Below, piece by piece: positions 33,901 through 46,500 of a stretch of DNA of 64,000 nucleotides (position 1 is the stretch's first letter; the number at the start of each line of letters is the position of its first letter). Under the pieces are notes generated by a model. The model was not told where the DNA came from. It was given only the letters and a program-made list of their open reading frames with translations, and made no database searches. The DNA comes from Pyrrhosoma nymphula (Eukaryota > Arthropoda > Insecta > Odonata > Coenagrionidae), in the NCBI GenBank assembly GCA_963573305.1, contig OY754331.1:11442868-11506867 (forward strand). Direction: 5' to 3'. A program made the position numbers and the translations under genes.

Positions 33901-36900
33901 AGGAGAAAACAGAAAAGTGTAACAAATCGTGAGGAAAGAAATTTGATGGAAGAAGGATTCCAAGGCTTCGTAAGTAAGTGAATGCACGGAATGCACCGAG
34001 AGGCAACGAGGGAGCGACGGGAGGGAGAATGTAGGATAACGACGGAAAATGATTAAGACAGCATGAAATAAGTCAGAGGATATCAAGAGCGTGAATCGAC
34101 TAAAAGTAAAATAATTAATTAAATACATTTTTTTAATATACCAAATTTTTAAAACGGATTAAAAAGCATAAAATAATTTTCCCTGAGCCCTTCTAAATTT
34201 TTGAGAGTGAATTTTTAGTGGCTATGGAGATATTTGTGAGACTAGAAGAGAAAAACGAGGGGCGCTGGCAACCCATGATAATTAAGGAGTAAAGGGACTA
34301 GGTGTCGTTGAGCAAACTCCCACAATTAATATCAATTGCAATGCACTGAAATTGGTTGCGAATTCATCCGGATTATCTACTTCTATTATCTACTGCCTGC
34401 GCCCCACGTTTTTCTCTTCTAGTCTCACAAATATCTCCATAGCCACTAAAAATTCACCCTCAAAAATTTAGAAGGACCCAGGGAAAATTATTTTATACTT
34501 TTTAGTCCGTTTTAAAAACGTAGTATTTTAAAAAAATATTTTTATTTAATTAATTATGTTCTGCTTCTAAGTCTTATGCCAGGGTGAAAGTTTCCAATCG
34601 TTTTTATACATCTTGATGAGACTCTGACAGAGACACATAGGAAATTCCCGATGTATTTCAGATTCTGTTCAGCTGAAAGTGTGCGGAATTGAAATAATGA
34701 ATTAATTAATTAATTGTTAAATCATGTAGCTAACATTGCATTGTCATCCACTTCTGAGCAATGGTTAAAATTACAAGCCTCTACTAGCACATCAGGAAAT
34801 ATGTTAATTAATTAATGGCTAATAATTAATCAATTAATTGTTATAATAGATAGCTAATATTGCATTGTCATCCACTGCTGAGCTATGGTTAAAATTTATA
34901 GTCTCTAGCTGAGCGGGAAATTAGTTTAAACTCGGTTGCAATTCCACCCGGACAGACAGACAGACATGACGGAAACCGAACTAATAAAAACGTGGTAAAA
35001 AGACTATCTTGAGACGGAAACTATGGGAAAGACCCCACCTCAAGGGAAAGTAGACTGACTTTGACTGACTCATTCACAGAACCAACCATTGAATTGATGT
35101 GCAATGTTCCCACAGAATGGCCACCTAGCTTACTTCCAAAAGGGCTTAAGAGATCTAGCAGCAGGGTCTGAATTACATGTGAACTTAATTTAACATTTTC
35201 AGCTGAAACAATGAAATGACTCACTTTGTGTACTCCAGGAAACAATTTTCTTTTGCAGTAGGTCAACTGATTCTGCCTCTTACGACATCATCAGGTGAGT
35301 TAAAACAATGACATGTGGAAGATAAACAGAGAGCGTTATTTGTAAAATGTATTGTGTTATACGAATGGGTGTTTCACGAATAACCTGAAAAATATATAAG
35401 GTGAGGACAGGTGATTTAAAAGCATTTTTTGTCTTGTGAACGTGGGGTTGCCACTCCTTAGTTACCGAGCTATGACAACATTTTGTCAGATGCATTTTGC
35501 AGTTACCATGAAATCACCAAAATCCGGGGGTGTGCGCTAAAAGTTGTGAAGTAAAATTTACCTAAGTTGCACTCGAGAATCGTGTTTTTTTCCTGTTGTG
35601 ATTTATGCTTATTGCTTCCAATTTTAAAGATGGTAGCGGGAAATGGCAAAACTATTCTCCTATAAAATTAATTACTTTTTTATTTTCGGGGATACGTAAA
35701 AATCCATAGAACCAATAATAATAAAATTTTATTTTATTTATATTCCTGGCAAAATTATTGTACCTACTACCGTCATTTTTAGCTGAGGTATTGCGCCTCA
35801 AGTTACATTAGCTCGTTCATTAGCAACTTTCCCCAACGCACGAAACTGGCTGGAGAAGACAATTAAGGAGGTTCCGCCGCTACTGTGTGAGTCAAAACAA
35901 ATACTAAATTCCACAATTTTTATATTTTGTCCAAAATAATCCTATTTTCACCGATGAAATGCATTAAATACAGAAAACCAAAAGTAAAGTAGAAAAAATG
36001 CAGATTATTCCACGAATGTATTTTAAATTAGCACTTTTTTCCAGCCATAGGAGCCGACTGCAGCGCCATTTCCTACGAATTACCGCATTTTGACTTCAAT
36101 TACGGCAGTAATTCCCTAATAACTAAAATAATAAGGCGGTAAGATGCCTGTATTTTACATTTACTCAATTTCTCTGCATTATTTCCTTCATATAAATAGT
36201 TTTCCACGAAAATGGAATTTATATTTTATGGAAAAATACTATTTTCCCCGTGTTTCTCTCATTCCCCCATTGAACACCATGTGATTTCAAATTCAATTAT
36301 AAAATAAAATAGCGTGGAAAGGTATTATTTTGTTGTTCATATCAGATAGAGGACAAGTATTTTTACAAGTAGACAGAGTAAGAATAAAATGACATTTGAG
36401 TCATTTTACGGTGGAACCACCTTAAACTCACCGATTTAAGCTGACATATTTCTATTGAAGTGTATAGAAAGATGCAGGTTTAAAGCATTGCTTGTACCGA
36501 TCTCTCTCGAGTTTTTAGTACTATTGTTTTATTAAGATTAAATGAAAAAAAACTGAGTTTTATCAGCGTCTAAAGGTCGTTTTACACGAGGCACTTGATT
36601 GCAAAATCTGATGTACTTATACGTATGAATGCGCATTGAAAATTGCGTCATGCAAAGCGGTTAATTGCTAGAATGCATGGACAAATGTATAAACCAAGGT
36701 ACTTAAAAGGGCACGATTGCACCTCGTCGTCAACGCTATTTCGCTTGTAAACAAGCACGGCTAGGCGAGCGATGGAACTTTGTGACGTCATCCACCCACT
36801 CCACAACTTTCAACTGAGACCACCTTCTCTTTACTCACCTTGGTATAAACGATAGATGGGAAAAGGCCTCCGCTCTACTTCCGAGCCTGCATTCTCGCAT

Positions 36901-39900
36901 TGCAAAAACAGATGCTACTTCAAATTGTGCAATAAGGTTCCTCGCGTAAAACGGCCTTCTTAGCTATGAATCTCAAAAGATTTGATTGACAATCAATCCA
37001 TTGCGATAATCACCGCGTGAGGACTTAGTTGCCGCTTGATTTTTACTTTCCTTAGCCCAAAAAAATACCTCCATCTCGGTTTCAATGGTTGATTAGGTAT
37101 ATCTTTCGATACATTTAAAAGATAATGCGGAATCTTAAATCGGTGAGTTTAATTATTTTTTCCGGAAAAATAAAAACCCTGTTCAATGGTTGAGCTGCCA
37201 GTCGATGAGCTCGTGTATCGGTATCACTTAATATCATGCAATACTGCCGCAACAAACATAGATAGGATAAAAATGTTGCCAGTAAGAGAAATTAAATTAA
37301 ATTTAAAAAGTGTTCAGATCCAAAAATGTTTATCGTAGCCCAGAAAATTAAAAAACTATTCAAAAAAGTAATTTTTTAAAGAAAAAAAAATTAAGACCAG
37401 TTTCAAACGATAATTGATCCACCACAATTTCGAGGATACTCGATAGCATATTAGCTTTCCAGTATCGTGTGATATAGAACCAGAATAATGGTTAACAAGA
37501 ATAATATCCATCCTACTGGCTAAGCTAATATATTTCGTAATTGATGCGGTACTAGTTTGCTATTAGCTCCCAGCAAGATCTAGTAGCATTCGACCGAGGT
37601 AGAAGAGAGAACTATTCTCATTGCTACGACCAATCACGTTAGCTTTTACATACGCTGTGCGATCTTCACTTTCTGAAATCAGTGCCATCTATACCTAAGT
37701 TAGGCTGCCTATCAGTAATTTTCAGGCTACGAAATCAACAAAAAATAAAAATGTCCCAACGAAAAAAATTACAAAGGATTTGTGGCCCCAAGTTCAAACG
37801 ATAAAAAAGTGCTTAAAATCAACTGCCCTAGCATCTCCTGAAATATTGCAAGTTCTTCGTAAATCATATTGTATATCCGACAATAGAAACACTAAGCCGG
37901 AAACTATCAATTTCACGAGTTTTTCCAATCGTAAGCACGAGTAACCTGAGGATTAAATGCTTGATGCTAGTGTATTCAACTTTTATACCATTTATTGAAT
38001 GTTTTTCCAAAGCTCTCATCATCGACGTCTCGTATAATGTCTACGCACGTGCTTTATGTTGTCAGCGCAAAAGAGAACTGCTGCATTCCAATTCAGCTGC
38101 TCGGAGTCAAGAATCGAACTTTGTGCATCCACAACAACGATGAGCATGACGGAGAAAGATTTTTGGAGACAAACGTGGTCCATGTACCGGCAGAGGCGAG
38201 CGTATGGTACAAGGAATGCAAGGATAAAGGGGAATTCGTCGAAGAAACGAGCCAATGCCCACTGTATCCTAATGGAAAAACGCGCAACGCATACGAAGGT
38301 GAGAATTTTATTATTTTTTACTATAATTTAGTCGAGAGACTGACTGCAATACAAAGAATCTTTATGAACCATAGAAAAAAGGAAGGAACTCGGTTTACTT
38401 CCATTTTCCTGTGGCTTCTAAATATTCTAAAGAAGTCGGCCTACTTCTTGAATAGCGCACGTAAATATATTTGAACTATGGTGCGCGCATTAACCGGGAA
38501 TTGAAATGATTTCCACTAATTAATAGTCATTGGAACATAAAATGGCCTTTCAGCTTTGATAATTCTTGCTAAGTGAGCTCACTAAATAGATTATTATGGC
38601 CGATACATGCATGAGGGATGACTTGATTCCCATAATCAACCATGTTTCAAAAAAACATGTGAATTTATTTTTGGATTAGATCGAATTTAAGAAGGCGCTG
38701 ATTACCAACAAATGCTGGAATGCAATATTTCAACTACCACTAGGGAAAAGGTAAAGAAATCCAGTGACTTTATAAAATCCATTACAAAGATTTATCCCAC
38801 AACCCTGGTTTCAACAAATTACTGACATTTTCTGGTGACTTCGGGGAAGTGCTTTTGATCTTCATGGGGAATTTATTTAAATCCGGGTCGTGGAATAAAG
38901 AATTATAGGGGTATTTGCAAATGACTTTTTAAGGCTTTACATTCCCCCATATCATGATTACCAACCAAAAGGTTATGGCCAACATTGTGACATTAACTTA
39001 TTCTGTCGTTTATGTTAACATTGCGAGTTGAAACAAGTCTATAGTCAACCTTCAGATAACTATCTTCTTCTTCTTCTTCGAATAACCCATTTGAGGGTGC
39101 GATAAATCACTTCTGGATATGCCTTTTTTGATTTAATTTTCTTTCTGTCCATATTTCCTTCATCCTTTGAGAGTGCCTTTCCTTTTGTTCTTGCGTCCAT
39201 TTTCTTCCATCCCTCGATTTTTTTCTTTCTGGAAATTTTTCTGAGTGAATTACTTCTCTAAAAAGAGTTCGGTCATCTATTGTGTCAATCTTTATTCCCA
39301 AGTTTTCCATATCTTTTTGAGTTTCAATGAACCAAGTAGGTTTGGATTTGTAGCTGTTTAGTAGGTTGAAGATTTTCTTGGTTAGTCTGGAGTTACTCAT
39401 TCGAAATATGTGACCATAAAACTGAATTCGTTTTTTTCTCATTACATCGACTAATTTTTCAACTTTTAGATATAGCTCTCTGTTTGGTCTTAGTTTGTAT
39501 TCTGCATTGCTGTTACTTTTAGGTCCCAATATTTTCCTCAAAATTCTTCTTTCAACCTTTTCTAATTTTTCGAGATCCCCCATTCTTGTCAGTTTAAGTG
39601 TTTCTGCTGCATAAAGCGTTTCAGGTCTAACCACTGTTTGGTAGTGTCTTAGTTTAGTGTTCCAAGATAAGGTTTTTTTTATTATATATGTTTTTTGTCA
39701 TACAAAATGCCCTTTCCATTTTGTGTATTCGAGTTTCTATTTCTATATTTTCTTTTGTGTTGTTTGTTATCAATTCCCCTAGGTATTTTAAACAGTTTGT
39801 TTTGGATATTGTGTTTGTATGGATTTTAAGATTTTGAGGGGCATCACTAATGTTTGTCATGAACTGCATTTTTTCAAAAGATATTTGTAGACCTACTTTG

Positions 39901-42447
39901 GCTGCTTGTACCTGTAGTTCTTTGATTTGTTGTTGGGCATTTTCCAGCGAGTTAGTTACCAATGCCATGTCGTCTGCAAAAGCCAGACAATCTATAGTAA
40001 TTTTATTTGGGTTCCTTCCTAAAGATATTCCTTTAGTGTCAATGGCATTCCTCCATTCCCTGACTACCTTTTCTAACGCACAGAATCTCCTTGTCTTACT
40101 CCAGACTTGATTTCAAAAGAGGCTGAAAGTTCCCCCATAAATTTTATTTTAGATGTTGTGTTTGTTAAGGTTGCTTCAATTATTTTTGTAGTTTTATTAT
40201 CGAGTCCCAGTTCTCTTAAAATGATAATTAGTGTGTTTCTGTCCAGTGAATCATAGGCCTTTCTAAAATCTACAAAAGTGACAACATATTTCAAGTTCCT
40301 GATTTTTCTCAATTCTATTATGTTCTTCAAATTTAGTATTTGCTCTGAGCACGATCTTCCTTTTCTAAACCCTGCCTGATATTCTCCAAGCTGTGGATCA
40401 AGAATTCCCTCAGCTCTATTTAGAAGTGCTTTGGACAAGATCTTGTAAGTCACTGGCAGGAGGGAAATTCCTCTGTAGTTGTTGGGATCTTTTTGGTTTC
40501 CTTTTTTATGGAGCGGGTGAATCATGGCAGATGTTCCATTCGGATGGTAAGCAGTTCGTTTCCCAGATTTCTTTGAAGATTTCTGCTAAACATGATATCG
40601 TGTTGTCACTTGAGTATTTCCATAATTCTAATATGAAATGCAAGGGTGACATTGGAGAGACCGATTTCAGGATAGCTTACCCCCCCCCCCTCCACCCCCA
40701 AAACGCGTGTTAACGGTCTTATTTAGTTGATAGCGATATTATCACTCACGAGAAAATCCTCGTCAATACCTCCAAAAGGCACTTATGAATTTTTCTACTA
40801 ATTTGAAATTTTTTGTCATAAATAGGCAGTCAAGTTATCCTACGGGTATTCTGCAATTTCGTTGTTTTGTGAGATTTATTTCCAACAGAATTCTAAACTA
40901 CCACGAGTTCACACATGAATTATAATTTCGTCGTCCATTAGATTGAAATTCCTAAACTCATAATACGCATAGGTATTTACGTCATTTCGAGTGACTTTTT
41001 GATTTAATGCTTGCCAATAAATATGAGGTACGGCAAGTTTATAGGTAATTTATTTTTGTAAGTCCACATTTATGAAGAAATTCATGCTCCGGCCGATTCA
41101 TAAACTAAAGGTTTGCTTCGTCTGTTTCCAGTATCCAAAACTGGCACGATGTCGTGGACAAGAGAAAAGAGTTTGAAACAAAGGAAAGGTAAGTCCAACT
41201 ATGCAATGATTTACTTCTCCCTAAATACCCTTAACCTAAAATATTTTAAAGTAAACAATCTAGGAATAAGCTCTCCCAAGGAACTAATACGAAAGTGATA
41301 AGGTTGGAAGAGTAATCGAAAAGATAGCACATATATGAGGCGTTGAAATCATTAGAAAGTAGGGAATTACTGTATTACCCATTGTTTTTATTAAAAAATA
41401 TCAATTTCTCCTATTAATGGCGGAAGAATATATGATGCTATAGCGAATTTGAATGACTATTTTGAATTTGCGGTTACTGTTTTGTTTGCATGTTTATACG
41501 TAACCAGAACCAGTGGCATACGCAGGATTGACTTCTGGGGGGGTTTTGACTTCCGGGGTGGGGGGTTTCATTAATATTTATGTGCATCATCATAAAATGA
41601 TACATATTTAGATTAATACTCACTAAAACAATAATTAAATTAACATTCTTTTCGTGAAGACAATTCAACTATATTTTTGAGCCTAATAAGCAAAATTCTA
41701 TACGCTAGTTCAGGTAAACGAACGAAAACGAATTCAGGTAAACATGTTTTTTGGGGGGGGGTTTAAACCCTAAACCGTACGCCACTGACCAGAACGTGCG
41801 AAATGACCGAAGCACGTTTGACCAAAATAATACCTACTACTGTATAAAATGCATACTTCTTTGAAGAATGCTTATTTTGGTGCTTATTAGCGCCATTTGA
41901 TGCTTATTAGAGCTTATTATAACTCATGCTTATTTTGAAGAACATTACTTCTTTCAGCCGACGGGATGGCAGACTCAATAGCGAAGTGTTTCTGGATGTG
42001 TGCATTTGGTTGCCGTTAAATTTGTCAGCAGTCAACCTCCGGACAAGTTTGGAAGCGTCTAAATCATCACAGTTCTCAAAGTGGGCGTCGTAACGTTTAA
42101 AGCAAAACGAGATTAATTTTGGACATAAGAAAACTGATTTGGGTAAACCTTTGGTTATTTCCAAACTTGTTATTCTTTGATAACATTTTTTGTGTGTATC
42201 TGCAGATAAAAGTTTTACAATAAACTGCAAACGCTCAGATTTTGTTGCAAGTAGTAATTTCCAGGATAATTTTATCACCTCAACCTTTCAATGCAAGCTA
42301 TTTAAGTTCTTTTTCCATAGGAAACGCCATAGTCAACGTCAAATATTTTTACAAGTAATAACCCTAATAATACACATCTGTCTTCCCGCTAACAAATATT
42401 TTCACACATATGATGCTACAGTAGCATGCGATAGATTGTCAGTATGA
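30996..42447 (+). CDS. unrecognised multi-exon gene, tentative model
   Basis: I do not recognise this protein. The model joins 30996-31031, 32068-32181, 38013-38298, 41132-41188 and 42206-42447. All have GT-AG ends and agreeing phases (0, 0, 1, 1), for 735 nt and 244 aa. The strongest piece is the third exon, which encodes VSAKENCCIPIQLLG, NRTLCIHNNDEHDGERF and VWYKECKDKGEFVEETSQCP, a Cys-containing, protein-like stretch. The second encodes FPGFPHCGNPWPSYYSEAV. The last two are less convincing. Another open segment with good sites (31779-31872) does not fit the phase. The start could use an earlier donor at 31005/31006. Large introns hold LINE relics and foldbacks. Individual exons may be chance frames. 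Confidence 0.3.
32969..33865 (+). pseudogene. LINE reverse transcriptase, C-terminal part
   Basis: The frame from about 32973 to the stop at 33768-33770 reads YINDLCSRISSKIRLFADD (the catalytic FADD box), then LKLNLSKCTAV, VKYLGVTITSNLSWGTHI, RPHLEYAASIWDP and IQRKAARFV. These are the palm and thumb blocks of a Jockey/CR1-like non-LTR retrotransposon. TAG at 33141-33143 breaks the frame and the 5' portion is missing. The 3' UTR ends in a GTAGATGTATATG microsatellite. The copy at 23177 shares this 3' end. Confidence 0.88.
34111..34557. repeat. long inverted repeat, ~145-bp arms
   Basis: The arm about 34111-34263 (ATAATTAATTAAATACATTT ... AGAGAAAAACGAGGGGCG) returns as the complement at about 34399-34557 (CGCCCCACGTTTTTCTCTTC ... 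TTTATTTAATTAATTAT), roughly 90% identical. The spacer is about 135 bp. There is no coding content. It could be a foldback MITE; the AATTAATT bases at the ends might hide a duplication. Confidence 0.8.
34680..34930. repeat. 124-bp imperfect tandem duplication
   Basis: GCTAACATTGCATTGTCATC at 34729 and GCTAATATTGCATTGTCATC at 34853 head two similar units that also share CTGAGCNATGGTTAAAATT. Between and before them are TTAATTAATTAAT runs. Confidence 0.65.
34931..36571. other. no feature recognised
   Basis: AT-rich DNA with short random frames only. A GACAGACAGACAGACA microsatellite lies at 34954-34967. Confidence 0.5.
36572..36959. mobile_element. MITE of the TTTTACACGAGGCAC family
   Basis: The left GGTCGTTTTACACGAGGCAC and the right CTCGCGTAAAACGGCC form the inverted ends, about 380 bp apart. 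Inner words TTGATTGCAAAATCTGATG and CAAATTGTGCAATAAGG are also complementary. Compare the copies at 21656 and 46925. Confidence 0.7.
36960..38012. other. no gene recognised
   Basis: AT-rich DNA without a coding frame of note. It would be the intron before the third exon of the tentative gene at 30996-42447. Confidence 0.45.
39055..40640 (-). pseudogene. RTE-like LINE, reverse transcriptase relic
   Basis: Three consecutive minus-strand frames (40525-40073, 39968-39654, 39634-39107) make one broken protein: NNYRGISLLPVTYKILSK, GEYQAGFRKGRSCSEQI, VVTFVDFRKAYDSLDR, GVRQGDS, then FADDMALV, LQISFEKMQFMT, LKYLGELI, and a C-terminal region with YGHIFRM. These are the ordered boxes of a non-LTR reverse transcriptase of RTE type. 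Two frameshifts and loss of the 5' endonuclease part show it is dead. A (GAA)n run at 39062-39079 (minus) marks the 3' end, as usual for RTE elements. Confidence 0.88.
41503..41795. mobile_element. hAT-type MITE, 277 bp
   Basis: Element 41511-41787: CAGTGGCATACGCAGGA at the left, GTACGCCACTG at the right. ACCAGAAC is duplicated exactly on both sides (41503-41510 and 41788-41795). Long G runs sit near both ends. There is no transposase. Confidence 0.88.
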
Positions 42448-43505
42448 ACACTCACCAACAACGCTTCAACAGTTTACATAAAAAATAATTTAATAAACAT
42501 GACATAAAAAAACATCCAAGTTCACAAAAATAAAGGGATCATTTACATATACATATCTACAAATAACTTCACCTCAAGCACACATTTTTGGTTAGTTACC
42601 CATTGATGCTTCTTCCAGATACATAGAATTCGAAAGAAATTCACCCTTATTTTTTAAGAGATGTATTCAGTATATCTTTTATCAAACTGAATAATCTTTA
42701 ACTTTTACAAAATCACTTGCAAATCCTGAACTGTGTTTATTGACTTGTGAAATTAATTTGGTTTACAGGAATGAATCAGAGCGATTGATAGATACTACTA
42801 GCATTTTGGACAATTTTCACTCAACTTGAATTAACCTTTTAAATGTCTTTGTATTGCGTGCAACAGCAACAACTAGAATTAGATAATTCATGTCAACAAT
42901 CATTATTATTAGCCATCTTATCAGCAACTTCTCTCGCCGATGTTTATAGCCAGAATTAAGTCAATAAACACTCACTGTTTAGTTCTGTTTGGACAAAAAG
43001 AATTCAGAAGGTAACCCTGGGAAGCTACAGAAAGCAAAGTACTTATTCACGCAAGAAAAAAAATGAGTTGAAAATAATTTTAAAAAATATTCCCACGATA
43101 CACAAAGAAATTTGGCATGACGATAAAAATAAATTTAATTTTACATTTACGCGGAGGGCAAAGTTTCACATTCGACAATTAATGACAAAAATGCCAGTAT
43201 AACAAGATAAATAATGGTGTCTTTATTAATAGATCTAAACGTTCCGCGATAAAAATGAGACTTCACACTGAATTTTATTCAGGTTGCTTCAGAATGATGA
43301 GATACTTAGCAGACCAAACGGAGAGTATAAATCGTAGACCGCGTAGCATCATTCGCTAGCAGCACTACAAGATGATCTCGGAATAGAGGGTGGCTGAGGG
43401 AAATGTGCTATAGAGTAAGGTATGGGGGTAAATCAAGCCAGTTCTCTCGGTACAACTTGAAGGAAGAGTCACGGGTGAGCGATATGGACTTGATGTGCCA
43501 CAAAA
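42448..43505. other. intergenic; 3' side of the proline-rich gene
   Basis: No coding frame. It probably contains the 3' UTR of the minus-strand gene that ends at 43506. Confidence 0.5.
43222..43279 (-). promoter_or_regulatory. candidate poly(A) signals of the proline-rich gene
   Basis: AATAAA on the minus strand at 43279-43274 and again at 43227-43222, about 230 and 280 bp after the stop codon. Confidence 0.45.
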
Positions 43506-46500
43506 TCAGCTCGCAGGACCGGGAAATATGACATAATGCCGGGTATTGATTTCTCCAGGCCTGTTGGTCACAGATTCGACCTCCCTGGGGAAATATATTC
43601 GGCCAAACCTAGTTCCACCATAGGCACCATTCTCCTGACCGGGCCTTTTCTTGGTTCCGAACAGTTCCCAATTGTCCAGTCGCAAATCGCCAGTGCCAGT
43701 CCTGTCGGGGAACAACATTTGAACGGGCGGGTAGATGGACGGAGCGGGTTCCTGAGGATCGGCGGGGAACTGACCGATCTTTTTACCTTTCCTCAACCCT
43801 TTCCGATAGAGATCGGTACCCAAGACATTTTGTACGGGTGGAAATATAGTCTTCTTCGCGCCAGAGTTGGCACCGAAGTTCTGCAGCGGAAAGTTCCAGT
43901 CGACCAGTCTCAACGGTTGGTTGGCATTCATCTGTCCCACGATGCGGTCAGGGTGGATCTGTATGCGAGCTTCCGAATCGCCACTGGCCGCGATGGCATT
44001 GTCCACTTCCGCATATCTGCTGTCAGTACCGTTCACCAGACCTTCCCCATTGGCTTTGGCATAATAGTTGAGGGGTCTTGGCGTCAATTGTCCTTGAGGA
44101 AAATATTGTTGAGGTCCCTGAGGATAAGGCCGTTGAGGCCCAGCTGGATAAGGCTGCTGGGGCCCCTGAGGATAAGGCTGCTGGGGCCCCTGAGGATAAG
44201 GCTGCTGGGGTCCCAGGGGCCTTAGAGGGGGACGGGGAGGCCTCGGGACGGGACCATCCTGTGCTTGAGAACCAGGAAATGTGGATCTCAGGGGTTCGCC
44301 GACGGCTTTGAAGAATCCTCCCCTGTGCGTGTTTAGGTATTCCAGGAGCCTTTCTGAACCCTGGGGACATTCAGGAAAGGCTTTGTAGCAATTATCCGGA
44401 CGTCCTCTTGAAGAAATTCCCAAAAGGGCGGCTCCGCCAAAGAAGGAAAGCGGTGATCCTTGAGGGTTGCCCAACGTCAGTGCCGCCAACAGCCTAAAGA
44501 ATGATTGACCACAGAAAAATAAGTTATATAGCTTTAAACTGCTAAGAAAGTGTACAAATATTAGCAGTAATGTGAAGCGACGAAATTAAATTAAAGGTGA
44601 ACTCAATTTATGTTCTTCACGAAGTACACTGAGCGAAGGGTGTCTTTCTAATTGAAACAAAGGTGATTACTTGGCTATTACGGCTGGACGGAACTACGAC
44701 ATAATTTTCTGCTCATGGTGAGTGGTATGAATTCTCTGTTTCTCCCTACCTAACCTACCAAGAATTCGCGCCAATCCACACAAAAACCCACAATATCGAA
44801 AACTTCCAGCTTTTTAAATCCAATAAGAGATCAAGCATTAAGCAGTTTTGGGCAATGAAAAACTGAGTTAGCTATCGTTATCCGACTGCAAAATAATAAT
44901 GAAATCGATGTCCTCAATTAAACGCTATCACCCCGCAAATGGTAACTACGAGTAGAATAGCTTAAAGAGATAGGATTTGAAATATTTGGAGAAAAGCATA
45001 CGTAATGGCCGTGGGCTAGCACATTACATTGCAAAGCATTAGCACTTTCCATCCACAACACTTCAAATAGTTTTGAGATCCTTACAGTCGTACCCCCTCT
45101 CAATCGTTCTGTATGCTCATCCACTTTCTTCGTCTTGAGCGCTTACTTTAAATTACCAAGCCTTCTATCCCAGTCTTCCACATTCCACACTCAAATTAGA
45201 GACGGGAAACGAACACCGAACCTATTGCCAGGAGGTAATAGGTGTGCTGCATACAATACTAACCATTGTAGAATAGAATTTAGAATAGAATTTTTATTTC
45301 AATCTATTATTACAAAAACAGTAATTGGGTAACCCCTAAGGAATACACCTGTATTGGGGCTAATATCATGTTATCCATGCAAAACTGCTAACAAAATATA
45401 CATAAGTAGAATTGTACACAAACAAATATTTATAGAATCCTGTGAAAATTATGACAATAATAGGGGAATTGACACAACGATAAAACACCGATAACAGTGG
45501 TTATGAGTTAGATAGATACATACATGATTAGCTGTTGTAGAAAATTAACAAAAACAATAACACAATCATTTCAAAAGCTTTCATTTTTTTTACAATTAAT
45601 TCAGTATTTATTACATGAATATTACAGAAAAAGACCTCTAATTTTTTTATAAAAAGTAGCAACGATTTTATTTCATAAAGAAACTTTCGGGTGTTTTTTT
45701 CTTCCTTGATGTATGTCGGAAGGACATTAAATATTGTAACAACAAACGCTGCATGTACGCATGTGGTGATGTCAAATCCCTATTAAGGAAAAGGTAAAAT
45801 CGACCTTAAACGTAACGAAGAACAAAACGAATTTTCCATTCCAATCAAGTTACATCACACGCATCATCCCAGGGTCGTACACACGATATAATTTTGGGGA
45901 CGGTCCAGTCAACAGGCAAGCACGCTTGAGTATCGCCATTTTATTAAGAAAAAGCTTTGTTGTGCCCGCAGTATTTAATTAAGGCTATTTCGGTGCGAGC
46001 GTTTTACGCGTTTTATGTCGAGCTATTTTTAACTATAATTACTGTGCAACAATGAAGTTCGTTCTTTGGACATGAATACGTTTGCATCCTGTCCACCAAA
46101 TCCGGTCTCATGTCCTCAATTTTATTTGTTGACAAAAATTTATTGTTACTATTATTATTATGGTATTTCTACAATATTTTGAGCTCACTCAGTGTTTCAA
46201 CCCGAAGGTTAGTCTTCCACTTCCACTTTGTTTTTACAGTTTTCTTTCTTGAAGACTTTATGTCCCCTTTTTAACTTTTTCTCCCTGGACTAGGGAAAGT
46301 TTTTAAGGGCGGGGGTTGCGTGCGCATAATTGTGTCTATGAGTTTCTGTTTATTAAATATTTGTTTCTTTTATTATCATCATCCTCGGTATTTATTTATT
46401 TATTTTCTTTATTTTTTTTAATATATATTTTTTTGGCGTGGCACAATTATTGGTATATTTTTCTTTGTTTTTTTAAAACAATATTGTTATTATTATTATA

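Noticed and set aside
43536..44225. 229-codon plus-strand ORF
   Set aside because: Antisense shadow of exon 3 of the proline-rich gene; GC-rich coding DNA keeps the other strand open.
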